Source: Marchantia polymorpha subsp. ruderalis (lineage: Eukaryota; Streptophyta; Marchantiopsida; Marchantiales; Marchantiaceae). From it: a DNA stretch of 64,000 bases. The stretch lies in the NCBI GenBank assembly GCA_037833965.1, contig AP031359.1:3158001-3222000 (forward strand). The letters are read 5' to 3'. The stretch's first letter is position 1. Each line of letters starts with the position of its first letter. Shown piece after piece: positions 9,799 to 21,717 of the stretch. The notes beneath the pieces are model-generated. The model was not told the DNA's origin. It was given only the letters and a program-made list of their open reading frames with translations, and did not search any database. The position numbers and the translations under genes were made by a program.

Positions 9799-10749
9799 GG
9801 ATTTTTCCCAATTTCAGAAGTGCAGATCAGGAACTCATTTTCTCTGCGTGTTTGTGTCCTTCGTTCTGTCACCACGCAAGAGGCGCTACAACTTGGCGTT
9901 CCGCATTTTGTAGCTAAAGGCCTTCGGCCGAATGTTCAGAGCTAGTACATTGGTTAGAGACTTGAGTAGTTCGGATCTACACCTGCGGGTGATTGCCGAT
10001 GCTCAGAGCCAGTGACTAGTTAGATACTTGAATAGTTTCGCCCCTACACCTTCGAGTGTTTGTTCCTGATTGTACTTCTTCGGGATTTTTCCCCTAAATG
10101 CCAAAGTGAAGTTTTGCTACTTTGTGTAAGCCTTGGTTGTAAATTCAGGTTACGCTGCAGCAGGTGCCTGTGAGGTAACCCCTGTAGTATTTCTGGGAAT
10201 GACAAGTGCCTAAGAATTCAAACTCTTCAATAGACTGTTATGGTGTGTTACTGAAATGTTTCTCAGTGAGTCCTTCAGTGCGGACCTGTGTTCTCTACGC
10301 GTTTTGTGAGTTGAGAGTGTTGTTCACCGCGTATGAGTGACTTCGATCCGAAGTAGGTAGTCCAAACCGGGTTTCCTACGCTAGCAGCAAGCTAGTGGAA
10401 GCGCTGTAAAAGCCGGAGTTGGGAGTCACTACCCGCAGCTTCGCTGAGTGTAGTCTTGAGAGACCTTCCCCCTGAAATCTTGAGTAGAGGTCCTAACGGA
10501 TCTCTAGGTTGTGTTTCTGTAGTTTCAGGTGTGTGTGTGTGTGTGTGTGTGTTACGCTGCACTGTGCGACCTCCGAGTGAGCTCCGAGTGGACACTTGCA
10601 GTATTTCTGGGAGTGACAGTCGCCTAAGAATTCAAACTCCTCAATAGTCTGTTAAACGTGACACTTTGTACCCTGTGTGTTCCTCTGTCCCTGTGGGTTC
10701 GACCTTTCTACCACTATATTGCAGTTTTAGCCTTTAGTGGGTTATTACA

Positions 10750-12044
10750 ACCATACACCAGAAAATATGGTGTCTGCCGGGTGGTGATCTTTTCTGCTGT
10801 CCGGTATGCCCACAATGCGGCTCCTAACTTTGTGTCCCAGTCGTGCGCGTGATTCACTTTCACTTTGAGTAGGATTTTGCACAACAATCCATTGGACTTC
10901 TAAGTCAGCCCATTCGCCTTGAGGTTGTACGGTGTAGTCTTCCGATGCTTAATGTGAAAATGCTGCGTCAGATCTTCAATCACCTGGTTCAGAAAATGGG
11001 TGCCCCTATCACTGACTAGCTCTAACGAACATCCGTAGCGCGTGATGATCGATTCTAACAGAAAGGTCGCTACTGTTGCTGCATCATCTCTTTGAGTAGC
11101 TTTGGCCTCCACCATCTTGGTTGCATAGTCCGTTGCTACCAGGATGTAGCGCCTTTGTGTGTTCCTGGTTACTGGCTGTATTGGTCCTACGAAGTCGATT
11201 TCCCATTTTTCAAAAGGTGCTAAGGGCATGATGGAAGTCAGGGGCCACCGCGTGGTAAGCGTTGGTCTCCTTGTCCTCTAGCAACTGTCGCACTTCCGAA
11301 TGTAGTCGAGGACATCTTTGAACATTGTCGGCCACCAATACCCTGCATTCACGATCTTGGTAACCGTATTTCTGGTGGCATAGGCCACCGGCATCTTCTG
11401 TGTGCATCGCACTTACTACCCGTGGAACCTCTAATTCCTCCAAGCATCTACACAATCTCTCATCTGCCATCTTCTTGAACAATACTCCTTGTTGGAGTTG
11501 GAAAGGGCCAGCCTTATGTATGAAGACAGTCCGTTACTCAACATCCATGCCGTCGGGACATTGAAGTGTTAGCAGGTATCTGTACAACTTTGCAAATTTG
11601 GACTCATTGCTGGCGGACAACTGAAAGAGTTGTTCGTCAGGGAAGTCGTCAACCAGTTCCTCCTCGGTTGGCTGGGTCCATAATCTGGACCCAGCCAACC
11701 GAGGATAGTCTGCATTTTTGTGGTGGACACCCTTCCTGGTCTGCACAGTATAGGTGAAATCCTGGAGCAGCAGTACCCACCTGGCTATCCGGCCAGACAG
11801 ATCTGTCTTCTTCACTAGATGCTGCAAAGCGTAGTGGTCTACATGAAACACAAACTCGTAGCAGATTAGATAATGTCTGAACTTCTTGCAGGAATACACC
11901 ATCCCCAACGCCTCTCTCTCCGTTGTGGTATACTTCCTTTCTGCTAGCGACAGCTGACGGCTCGCAAAATAAATCGGGTATTCCTTTTTGTTGTCGTCCT
12001 TCTGACTTAAAACCACACCGATAGCGAATGCCGATGTGTCAATT
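10750..12044 (-). pseudogene. Integrase and RNase H of E1 (broken)
   Basis: Minus strand, in transcription order. RNase H (12016-11534) has the TTTEREALGMVY and FRHYL...HVDHYALQHL segments. An integrase zinc-finger remnant (11482-11210) follows. The integrase core (11229-10900) has EIDFVGPI, VATDYATKMVEA and LVSDRGTHFLNQ, i.e. the D and D,35-E context. Frames shift between these parts, and the end of the core was mutated. A fold-back insertion sits at 11662-11704. It continues at 1339 on the far side of S1. RT is missing: the frame ends at about 12040, joined to a 13-bp LTR end. Confidence 0.85.
11662..11704. repeat. Fold-back (templated inverted) insertion in E1 pol
   Basis: An 18-nt arm at 11662-11679 and its exact reverse complement at 11687-11704 are separated by 7 nt. 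Intact E4 pol (about 61020-61050) has only the left arm, so the right arm is a templated inverted copy that adds out-of-place residues between NADY and LWTQP. Confidence 0.8.
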
Positions 12045-12057
12045 GTGGGTTACCACA
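12045..12057 (-). mobile_element. 13-bp remnant of the E1 5' LTR start
   Basis: On the minus strand TGTGGTAACCCAC, identical to the LTR start of the family. It is followed outward by unrelated DNA (12058 on). Everything between this terminus and RNase H has been deleted. CCTAC at 12058-12062 is the predicted target duplication; its partner would lie left of the window. Confidence 0.65.
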
Positions 12058-12308
12058 CCTACCATCAAAGCGCTCTCTAGTTTTCTTACGAACATTAGTT
12101 AGACTATACTTATACCTTATTGGAGTTAAGAGAGTAATTAGTCTTTTTTTCAAGTTCGAATAATTCTACTCTGGAAATAAGCGATAACATATTCAGAATA
12201 AATAAGCGTTCAGTTCATAAGAAATGGAAGGAAATCATAGATGGTCCGGAGATACGGAACAAAACATGAAATGCATCTGTTATTTTATATGATGCAAATA
12301 TAGACTAT

Positions 12309-13190
12309 GTGGCCTATTTCTGCTTTGGTGATCGATGGTCCAGAAGGCACATCACATTTGGGCCCAAGCAGGTGGTCGCTGCTGATGGAAGCATACTGTG
12401 TTTCAATGACCTGTTGTCAGCCGAATATGTCATGTATAACCCTGTTGAGGACAAATTCCTGACCTTGAACGTACTTTATGAAATCGATAGTGTCTACAGT
12501 CTTCGACGGTATGCTTGAGTGCATCATAGTGGGTTTAGTTGTGGATCAATCAGGAAAGCACTTCAAGCTGGTATTTGGGAGGAGTTCTAGTCCGAGATAG
12601 ACGTAGATCTTTGATTTACTATTCGACTACCAATACATGGTTGTGGATTTGTCATCACTTTCCTACATGGCTAAACTGAATGGAAGTAGAGTGGCATAGT
12701 GGGAGATGTGTAGTATGTAATAGATGTTTGTATTGGCTCGTATGGGATCCCAGGGTCACGATCAAGGCTATTTTGATATTTGATCTGAGAGAAGAAACAT
12801 GGATTGTTTTTGCTGAGGAAGTGATAGAGGACAAGCCAGGTGCCCTTCAGATTGTTGCGTTCTGAAGGATGTGTGTCCTTACTTGCCATGGATTGGACTG
12901 ACGTGGAGTTTGATCGTAGGAGCTATGAAGGCAACTTCCTCCGCCATCCAATGGTCCGGAGAATGGATGGATCTCTGATAAGGAGAACAAGAGATCTATG
13001 GGTTATGGAGGATGGCAGAGCTTTCAAAATTTATGCTTCGGGAGGCAGTGATGTGTTCTTCGAATTCAAGGAGGAAGGTGAAGACCTTGAGGTGGCGAAA
13101 CACTGGGCTGAAATAGACATGCTATTTTTTCGCGCAGCCCATGAGTTTCATTTATGGGGATATCTGCCGCATGTTAGCCATGACCCTTGA
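12309..13190 (+). pseudogene. Decayed F-box/kelch-type gene fragment
   Basis: Three plus-strand pieces in different frames read as one protein region: 12309-12518 (CFND..SAEYVMYNPVEDKFLTL), 12680-12865 (CLYWLVWDPRVTIKAILIFDLREETW, EEVIEDKPGALQIVAF) and 12840-13190 (SLLAMDWTDVEFDRRSYEG, WVMEDGRAFKIYASGG). The phrases 'YNPVEDKFLTL' and 'IFDLREETW' resemble the repeats that follow the F-box in plant F-box/kelch proteins; this is recognition by style, not a match I can run. The F-box itself is not visible. At least two frameshifts separate the pieces, so it is a pseudogene or a gene with unrecognised introns. Base composition is much more AT-rich than the retroelements. Confidence 0.45.
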
Positions 13191-14349
13191 TGTGCGATAA
13201 TTCTAGCGCCCAGAGTAAATGAAAAGCAGGAGTGGATAAAACAGCAACAGGTACATCTGTAATAGGAGGTGGGGGACTCTCCCAGAGAAGAGGACGCAGT
13301 GGAAGTCCAAAGAGAAGTTATAGGAGTCTGAGGACAATAAAATAATGGTCTTTTGAATTGCACATATTTTAACAACTAAATGTGTGCAGGCATGATATCG
13401 TCGAAGTACGTTAGTAGGGTGGAATAAAAAAATCAGCTACCTCTTCTGATTAGCTAAAAACGTGTTTTTCCCCCTTCGATACCTAACCATGCATAAAAAT
13501 ATCCTTCTAATTACTTAAAGTCCTGATTTCTCTAGGATGTTAAAGGCTAAGAGTAAAATTGCAGTACGGGAGTTTATATAACTCTCCAGTATACTGTAGG
13601 TTGAACTGATAGGGCGATCAATGTCATCTTCAACGGTAGCGATTGAGAATAGCAATCTCGATTGTTCTCTTCAGGGACCTCGGTGGGTGCTGATCCAAAA
13701 TCACCAAGTCGGTGTCTACAACAACTATGGAACTGGCTGATGTATTCTCGATAGCAAAAATTGTTCATAACGTCTAGGACGTTTGAGGCTTAGATCTTCA
13801 CTTGCTCGAGTCATGAGTTTATACATCGGCCAGGATATTAGGCACTTCAAATTCCGTCGAAACCACATTTGAAAGTGCAAATTGGGCTTCAATGATATAT
13901 GATTGAACATTGACCGGTTGAGCTTTAGTTATTCCGACAATTTGTCAGCTGTTAGGTTGAGGTCGATTTGAGTCAAGGGGAGATAGTCGTTGGGACGCCA
14001 TACACGTTGAGATGCCCTGCACGTTGGGGTTGACAACCCTGAGCTACATGCGAGGCGAACTCGAAGAACTGACAATTCTTTAAGTTGAGCCTTTCTCGTC
14101 GGGGTTTTTTCCTTAGCTTCGACTCTTATCTACTTGCGAGTAGTGAGTTTGACTCTACTCTCTGTAAAGTTTGTGTTTCCACACTTATTTTACTTGAAGA
14201 ACTCTCTGTACAAAGAATCCGTCGGTGGGTTGTGGTTCTTGTTTGTGTTTTGCTCGTGTAGTTTTTGTGGTGTTTAGGTTGTGGTTCTTGTTCGTGTTTA
14301 GGTTCGAATATGGCAGGCATCAAAGATCGCAGGGGAGAAAATTGAGGTC
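13191..14349. other. Host island, no gene recognised
   Basis: AT-richer DNA without long ORFs or recognisable motifs. It runs up to GTGAC (14350-14354), the target site of S2, and continues beyond S2 at 19679. Confidence 0.6.
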
Positions 14350-14548
14350 GTGACTGTAATAACCCACTAAAGGCTAAAACTGCAATATAGTGGTAGAAAG
14401 GTCGAACCCACAGGGACAGAGGAACACACAGGGTACAAAGTGTCACGTTTAACAGACTATTGAGGAGTTTGAATTCTCAGGCGACTGTCACTCCCAGAAA
14501 TACTGCAAGTGTCCACTCGGAGCGCACTCGGAGGTCGCACAGTGCAGC

Positions 14549-14583
<35 letters not shown>

Positions 14584-15374
14584 GAAACTACAGAAACACA
14601 ACCCAGAGATCCGTTAGGACCTCTACTCAAGATTTCAAGGGGAAAGTCTCTCAAGAGTACACTTAGCGAAGCTGCGGGCAGTGGCTTCCAACTCCAGCTT
14701 TTACAACACTTCCACTAGCTTGCTGCTAGTGTAGGAAACCCGGTTTGGACTGCCTACTTCGGATCGAAGTCACTCCTACGCGGTGAACAACACTCTCAAC
14801 TCACAAAACGCGCAGAGAACACAGGTCCGCACTGAAGGACTCACTGTGAAACATTCCAGTAACACAACAACAGTCTATTGAAGAGTTTGAATTCTCAGGC
14901 ACTTGTCATTCCCAAAAATACTACAGGGGTTACCCTCAAGGCACCTGCTGCAGCGTAACCTGAATTTACAACCAAGGCTTACACGAAGTAGCAAAACTTC
15001 ACTTTGGCATTCAGGGGAAAAATCCCGAAGGAGTACAATCAGAAAGAAACACTCGAAGGTGTAGGGGCGAAACTGTTCAAGTATCTAACTAGTCACTGGC
15101 TCTCAGCATCGGCAGTCACCCGCAGGTGCAGTTCCGAACTACTCAAGTCTCTAACCAATGTACTAGCTCTGAACATTCGGCCGAAGGCCTTTAGCTACAA
15201 AATGCGGAACGCTAAGTTGTAACTCCTCGTGCGTGGTGACAGAATTAAGGACACAAACACGCAGAGAAAATGAGTTCCTGATCTGCACTTTCGAAATTGG
15301 GAAAGAACCCCAGGCAAAACGCCTGGAACTATTTTATACCTTCTAAGTCCTAACTAACACTACACTATACTACG

Positions 15375-18300
15375 CTACACGCCTGCACGGAACCACGCTA
15401 CACTACACTCCGCGGAACCTATGCTACGCCTCCTGCGCGACGGACTGCCGCGCACTAACTCCCTACCCTGCCAATCTTCTGCTCGACTGCGCAGTCCCAG
15501 CCGCTGCAACGCCGCGGACACCTCCACTTCGAGGGCGGACATGGTATCCCGCGCCTTCGATAGAAAAGCGTCGAGCTTCTTTGCTACCTTCCGCCGACTC
15601 CTGCTGTCGCCTGTCAACAACCCGGCTGCGCGAAGTTCAAACTCACGTAATGTGAGTTTCTCCTGCGCCGCCACTTCCCAGTGGGCGTAGCCCTTGAGAC
15701 AGTGGACGACACGTCTCGCCGTCTCCTTCTTCGTGCGATCTGCCTCTCGCCTGCGATCCTCTTCAATTACCACTAATTGCGATTCGGCCTCAGCACGCTG
15801 CGCTCTCAATTCGCCACACTCTAACTGTAGCCTGCGGATTAAATCCTCATCCGCCTGTCGTGCGAGCTGACACTGCTCTAACAACCGCGTCCGTCGCACG
15901 AGCTCCTCTGACAAAATCCGATTCTGGGTCTGCTCAGAAATCAGTGCTTCCGTGACCTTCACCTGCTCCTTGGTGAGCTCTTCCAGTTTCCCATCCCTCA
16001 CCTTTTCGGAGTACTTGTAGAATTTCTGATTGAGGTTATACTGACCCCACAAGCATTCATGCTTCTCCTTCAATTTCCTCAGCTCCTGGTCCACTCTAGC
16101 TAGTAGCTTGCTGGTGTGGACTTTAGTGCGAGTCCGCCTACGCACTAATTCGATGTAAGATCCCGGCTGAAGTGGGTCGGCGTATTTATCGAGTTTGCGA
16201 TCCAAGTACCTCAGCAACGGAATCACCTGCTCAGAGAGCGCCGCCGCCGGCACTCCAACAATTTCCTCCTCCTCCTCCTCGGTATCCCCTGCTCCTGACA
16301 TTTCTTCGGTGGAGCCTCCGTCGTCATCATCCGAGTGGAGAATTTCAGTCGCCATTGATTGCGTCGGCGACTGACCCGAGTGGGGCTACACGTCGTCGAC
16401 GTGTGCTGCCTGCGAAGGCACTGCTGCAGCCTCGCTGCTCTTCGCCAAAATGTCTAAGGCGGTAGGCGAATGTACCCGTGCTACATCCCCATCGCCCGCT
16501 TGTTGGTCTTCTACCGTATCCGTTCTGCCGCCGACGTCCGCCGCCGAAGGTGATCGAGCGGAGGGTGGCTGCGCGGGGTTTGATTGCGCATCGCGCACCG
16601 AAATTTCATCCCGCGGACAGTCACTCCGCTCCTCTGTCCGTCGCTGCTCCCTCGCTCGGTCCGCAGGGGCTGTGCCTGGCCTGTGCGCAGGCGCAAATGC
16701 CGGCGCCTTGTCCACCGCAGGCGCAGCGCCGCGGACGTCCATCGCCAAAGGCGACATGGCCGGGGGCCGCTCGCCCGATGTCCCTTGGCCCTGAGGCCCT
16801 ACCGCCGAAGGCGCATCTACCGGCGGATTACCCGCCGATGGTGCGGCCTCCGCACGCTCCCTGCTCGTATCTCCTCGGCTCGAAGGCCCTGGCGCCGAAG
16901 GCGCAAATCGCGGCGCGTTGTGCGCCGGAGGGTCTGGCCCCGAAGGCCGGTATCTCGTAGACGATCTTCCGCCTGCTCCTTCCCCTTCCTACGTTGGAAT
17001 GGGGGTGATTCCTGCTTGTGCACAAGCGGCACGTGTGGAGGTGACCTGCGCACAGGCGGACTGCTTCTTCCCACGCGTAGGCGTAGGTCCACGTCCGCTT
17101 GTGGTCGCCTGTCCGCGGAGGCTCGTCCGTCCGCGGAGTTTCGTCTGTGCGCAAACGGAACACCTGTCCGCAACGCACGTGGTAACTCCGGAGGCCCTCG
17201 GCCCGTAGGCGGCCTCTCGTCCGTCGAGGGTGCAGTGCGGTCCGTTGCTCCCTCGTTCCTCTCTCGGCGACGCACTTCCTTCCTCCGTCGCAATCGTCGC
17301 CGTGTCCGCGCTGTTGGCTGGTAACACCAGCCTGCGCGCCTTCTGCTTCGGCCGGCTGTATGACTCGTACAACGGCCGCGGTCGAATGGGAGCAGAGGGT
17401 TCTTGATGCTGCTCTTCTTCGGACTCCTCTCTCCATCGCCGCTTCCGCGGCGCCCGTGCTGCAGGAGTATTCCTTCCTTCGTCCCTCCTCCTTGACGGAG
17501 TAGAAGTCGGTGACTCCTCTGCATCAGTGTCGACCTCATTCTCCCGCACATACTTCCCGGGATGGTCGACGGACAACGGCGGAAAACGCGCAAGCTCCGC
17601 CGCTGTCAGACAATTCCGCTGTCGATAAAAATTGATGAGGAAAGGAGAGAGATGGTTTAGAGTTCCCCCCTTCTCCTCAAAAGCGTGCTGTCGCATCACC
17701 CTGTGCAGGATGCTCGCCCAGTGAATTGGAGTTCCCTCGATGACACACTCCACAAAAGAAACCTGCCACAATGTGATGTAGCAGGCGCGGTGTGGCTGCA
17801 GTAATTGCAGCAGCGCCGCGGACAAAGTCCGGCGGAATCGATCCTTGTAATCGCGGGTCCTGTACCCATTCTTGGTAGACCTCCCGTTCTTGAACAGCTC
17901 CACAAATTGCGCCTCTTCCTGCTTGGTCACCTTGATGCTCTCACTATCGAAGAGGAGGTGCCCTGGCATGCCGGCACATCTCCCCAATGCCTGCGCCCAA
18001 TCTTGGACTGTCCACCGATCAACATGCGGACGCAATCCGCGCGAAGGTGGTCCCTGTGGCTCTAGCCACTCGCGCATCATATCCGCACAGATGTAGTTCC
18101 ATCCCCATAGCAAGAAATCGAGCTTTCTTGCTATCAGGCGCTCCTCGAAAGCGCGCAGCCCGTTCTGTGGTAGACGGAGCGGCAGCATCCGCAATCGGCC
18201 CGGTCTCGTCATTGCGTTCTTGGAGTTCGCCCGCCCGCTCATTCTACTTCCGCTCCGCTCGAGCTCCTTTCTTCCTCGGCAAACTCTAATCGCCCTCAAT

Positions 18301-18473
18301 TCCAAATCACGCGCACTCACTTCTCCCTCAATTACCAAGAAATCCTCTGCGCGGCGATGTCGAGAATGCTTAGCAGCTAGCAGATGGACGATGGACGAGC
18401 AGAAAGCTCGCACTAGAGAATGGAATTGCGAATTCAAGAATGGGACGCTCTCCGCCGCCCGGTCGAAGGTCAT
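15375..18473 (-). pseudogene. U3 ORF of S2 (frameshifted)
   Basis: Starts at ATG 18473 (MTFDRAAESVPFLNSQF) and is open to about 17050, covering the conserved N-terminal region and the basic PRKRRWREE stretch. It then shifts frame around 17250-17050 and twice more near 16800 and 16386. An opal-type stop is near 16790 and a stop near 16387. The last part, 16355-15375, is one open frame with the acidic run and coiled coil ending CSVAWFRAGV. The overall extent equals the intact 1,028-codon gene. Two short insertions at the start of the N-terminal region relative to E4 are in frame. Confidence 0.88.
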
Positions 18474-18881
18474 TGCGTTCTTGCTCGTGGCGGACGACTC
18501 AATTGATGGCCGAGCCGGCTCTACGCTGAAACGGTCTCCGCTCTCACGCGCGGCTTCACGCTCCGCCGTCGCCGATTAAACTCTCACACTCGAATTGGCG
18601 AATTTGAACTCCGCGAGCGTACTACGCCGCGGACATGGGTGCGCAGCGCCGAAGGCGGATTTTCCGCCTTGCGCGGTACACTCGTTCGTACCGCTCCTCA
18701 GCCAATCCTCTTCTGCCTCGGCGCGTGTGTCCGCACGTCGGACAAAAGTTCAACTCCCGCCTGCGCTCAGGCGGACTCCTCGGCGGATTCTCCGCCGGCG
18801 CGGAACTTCATCCTCCTGTGCACAGGCGATCGCCTGTGCGCAGGCGAAGTCCGTCCGCGGCGATGCGCTGGCGCGGAAGGC

Positions 18882-18897
18882 GTTGACCATGGTCAAC
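18882..18897. promoter_or_regulatory. Inverted W-box pair in U3 (S2)
   Basis: GTTGACCATGGTCAAC, a perfect palindrome with a different 2-bp spacer (AT) from other copies. The spacer varies while both TTGACC halves persist. Confidence 0.55.
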
Positions 18898-19678
18898 CGT
18901 CTCCGTCCAGACTGTCCGTTCCTTGTCTCTTCGTCGGCGCTTCCGCCGCCGCAACTCCGTCCGTCCAAGAGCGCATCCATCCGTCCCGTCCGTACGGTCC
19001 GTACGGATTTTACTATTCTGGCGGCTCCTTGCTCGTCCGCGGCGTGCGCTGGCGCAGAAGGCGCCGTACAATTTCTACCTCACAAGGCGCATTTCTAGGG
19101 CCCAAGGCGGATTTCCCGCTGACGCCGAAGCGCCTGTGCACAGGCGCACGCCTGTGCGTAGGCGAGCTTTGCGCCTAACTCAAACCCCATTTCGCCTGTG
19201 CGCAGGCGAACTTCCTTCGTCCGCACATAGGACAAAACTTCTCCGCCTGTGCGTAGGCGAAGAGCTGAGTATCTTACAACCTTCATAACTCCCGGAGTCC
19301 TTATCCGCTGTTGGCGTTCTTGGGCTCGTTAGAATCAGTGCGTCAAGCTCTTTCCAACAAGACCCTAACTAAGTCAAGGCGTCCTGGGTTGACCTAAATA
19401 TGAAGGATTTCCCTACCGCCGCGGACGCAGCGCCGAAGGCGGATTTTGCGCCTTGCGCCGTAGGGATCCTAACTGCAGAGCTCGCAGGGAGGGTGGTACC
19501 ATTCCTTACTGCTGCACCCCACTCCTAGATTCTACGAGATTCCTTGAAAATCTCTGCGATCTTCCGAATTCACTCTGTTTTGATGCACCGAAGGCTATTT
19601 ACATTGCTGCGAGGGTATAGTTTTTCCAAAAATGTTTTAATTTCCTCAAAATTACCAAAAGTGGGGTACCACAGTGAC

Positions 19679-21690
19679 AGATCTGAATTTTGGTGCAAGT
19701 CCAAGAATCGGACCAATTTTGTTAGAGTTTTGATTGCCGGCTGTAATACTGCCTCCCGCTATAGGCAATCGCTCTTCTGTGCATCGGCAAATTGACCTTC
19801 CTACCTGCACTCTCATCCTCTTGATCTTCAAGGCTGCTTCCCGCTCGCCTATTCTTACGTGCGCGCTTGCTTGAGGCGAGTCTCCAGTCCAGGTTGATCT
19901 ATTGCGGAGTTTCTTGCGGTGAATTCTTGACGAGCAGAGTGGCATCGGTGAAATTGGGTCTTGAGAGAGAGCGAGGAGCGCACTTGTAGTGGCGGTCTAA
20001 CGGGAAGTTTACAGTCTTTCACAAGTGTAGCACGAATAACACAAGAGCTTGACACGAGAGGGAGGAGAGAGGTCACAGGGACAGTAGCAGACGGAAAAGT
20101 TATAAAGACCACCTTGAAATTGTGGGATTATTGCGATGCTTCGTGTTGGACGTAGTCGGAGCGAAATTTTCATACCTGCAGTCCGGAGGGATTGAGCCAC
20201 GCTGAGTTAAAGCTTTTATAACTTTTCCTGAAGACACTTGATTTTTATCATGCTAAAATCCTCAATGCGATTGAACACTGCAGAAGACGTGGTTCTGATG
20301 ATTACGTGCAGAAGTTTGATAGAGCCAGATCAGTAGTAGTTGTGTGGGAAATCCTTTTCCCTGCATTGTATTTCTCAGTTGCTGCCATGACTCCGCGGCC
20401 ACCAAGAAAATCTACTATAGGTAGAAACCAAATTCCTAGTGCTGATAGTGTGTAGACTTCTATTGTCTCGTGGACATTGTATCTTTTGTTCAGTTGCGGG
20501 CGTGTTTCAGTGAGCAAATCAGTGGCACTTGTCTTTTGTTGCCGCACTAATCCGAGCAAAGTTCCTCAGTTTTGTCCTTTGGTGGCTCGTTCAAGACGAT
20601 TCTCCATCGGGATGTAGACCCGTCATACTCGACCGAAGTGGGAAAAATAAAATAAAATGAAAATTAAAATTTATACATAAGAAGAGAGAAGAAGAATACA
20701 CTTAAGGGGCTGAGAACTTGCACTCGGTCCCACCTAGTTGTCGATTGTGGAGATATATTTCGAAGAGAAAAGAATATTTTGAAGAGACTGGAACATGCAC
20801 TTGGTCTCACCCATATGGGTTCTTGGTTGTGAAGGCATTGTAGCCATGTACATATGACGTGGTAAACATTATATATGAGGTTTTTTAGTGTATAGTGGAG
20901 GTGTTTGTTGAGGAGATGGGAGAATATATCTTCTCCCTATACCTTTTCTTATGGGGAACGATTAGATTAGATGCACGGTTTTCTATTCCTTGACCTAGTG
21001 GTAGTGTAGAGTGGGGGGATGAGGTGAAGTACGAGATAGCCCTACCTGGATACTTCCTATGCCAGGAGAATTGCAGGCGCTGGAGGAAGATGATGACCAG
21101 GGGTGATGAAGCTCGACTCAAGGCGACTTCCCGTGTTGTGTTGTTCTGTGTTGTGTTTGATTTAAACTGGAGAGTCGTTGCTAGCTGTTTGCTTGTGTTT
21201 AGATCCTCTCCAGTCTGGCTTCTTGATGCGCGCCCATGTTTGGGTCGATGCTGGTTGTTGGAGTAGTTTTACTCCTGTATGCTGTCGATAGTGAGGTTGG
21301 ATTTGATCACCAGCGCATATCTTTGTTTCTCTCATGGTGAGACCGGAGTGATGACCAATGGACCGTGAGAGTCTTCTTAAGGTGATGACAGGTTAGGTTA
21401 CCCATACTCATAGTGAGTAGGGCTAGAGCAGGTTAGTGCGGGGACGAGGGCAGGTGGAGTTGTGGCAGTGGTGCCGCTTGGTGAGTTAGTCATCACGGAG
21501 GAGTTTGGTGGTTCCGTTGAGGATCTTGGAGGATTTACGCGGAATGGGTTGAGGTATCGGCTACCTCATCCTAGCGCAACCGTGGTTGTAGAGGCGTAGG
21601 GTGTGGCAGATAGCGGATCTTTAGTGGTGGTATCGTCTAGTGTCTCACACTCGTAAATTGGGGACATGGACGGGATGTATGGGGCCATAA
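19679..21690. other. Host island, unassigned
   Basis: About 2 kb of non-family DNA continuing from 14349. ORFs are all shorter than 100 codons and none is recognised. Near 20640-20700 it is A/T-rich. Two similar phrases (GAACTTGCACTCGGTCCCACC near 20715 and GAACATGCACTTGGTCTCACC near 20790) form a weak internal repeat. Confidence 0.5.
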
Positions 21691-21717
21691 AGGGCCCACG
21701 GTGGTACTCTAGTGTAG

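Larger units (their letters stand above)
1340..10749 (+). mobile_element. Plus solo LTR S1, split by a later minus insertion (M1)
   Basis: One long LTR starts at 1340 (TGTGGTACCCC) and ends at 10749 (GGGTTATTACA) with matching ACCAT repeats outside. No gag or pol of its own is present, so it is a solo LTR left by LTR-LTR recombination. It occupies 1340-2837 and 7933-10749; 2838-7932 is truncated minus element M1. About 970 bp of S1 (ORF codons ~86-408) was lost at the left junction, giving an original length near 5.3 kb. It contains the U3 ORF in two broken parts, a TATA box (9770), a (GT)n run (10529-10551) and GC palindromes such as the 20-bp one at 1804-1823. Confidence 0.88.
14355..19673 (-). 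mobile_element. Minus solo LTR S2, full length (5,319 bp)
   Basis: Runs from TGTGGTACCCC (19673) to GGGTTATTACA (14355) on the minus strand, with the 5-bp duplication GTGAC at 14350-14354 and 19674-19678. No internal element sequence is attached, so it is a solo LTR. It shows the full layout: U3 head with palindromes, CCGTACGG array (18984-19007), W-box pair (18882-18897), U3 ORF, TATA (15338-15332), (CA)n (14552-14581) and LTR end. Its TATA-proximal hairpin is CCAGGC/GCCTGG rather than CAAGGC/GCCTTG. Confidence 0.93.

Noticed and set aside
20640-21300. Possible gene in the AT-rich island around 20.6-21.3 kb
   Set aside because: Only short ORFs (up to ~80 codons) without recognisable motifs or a coherent order of fragments.
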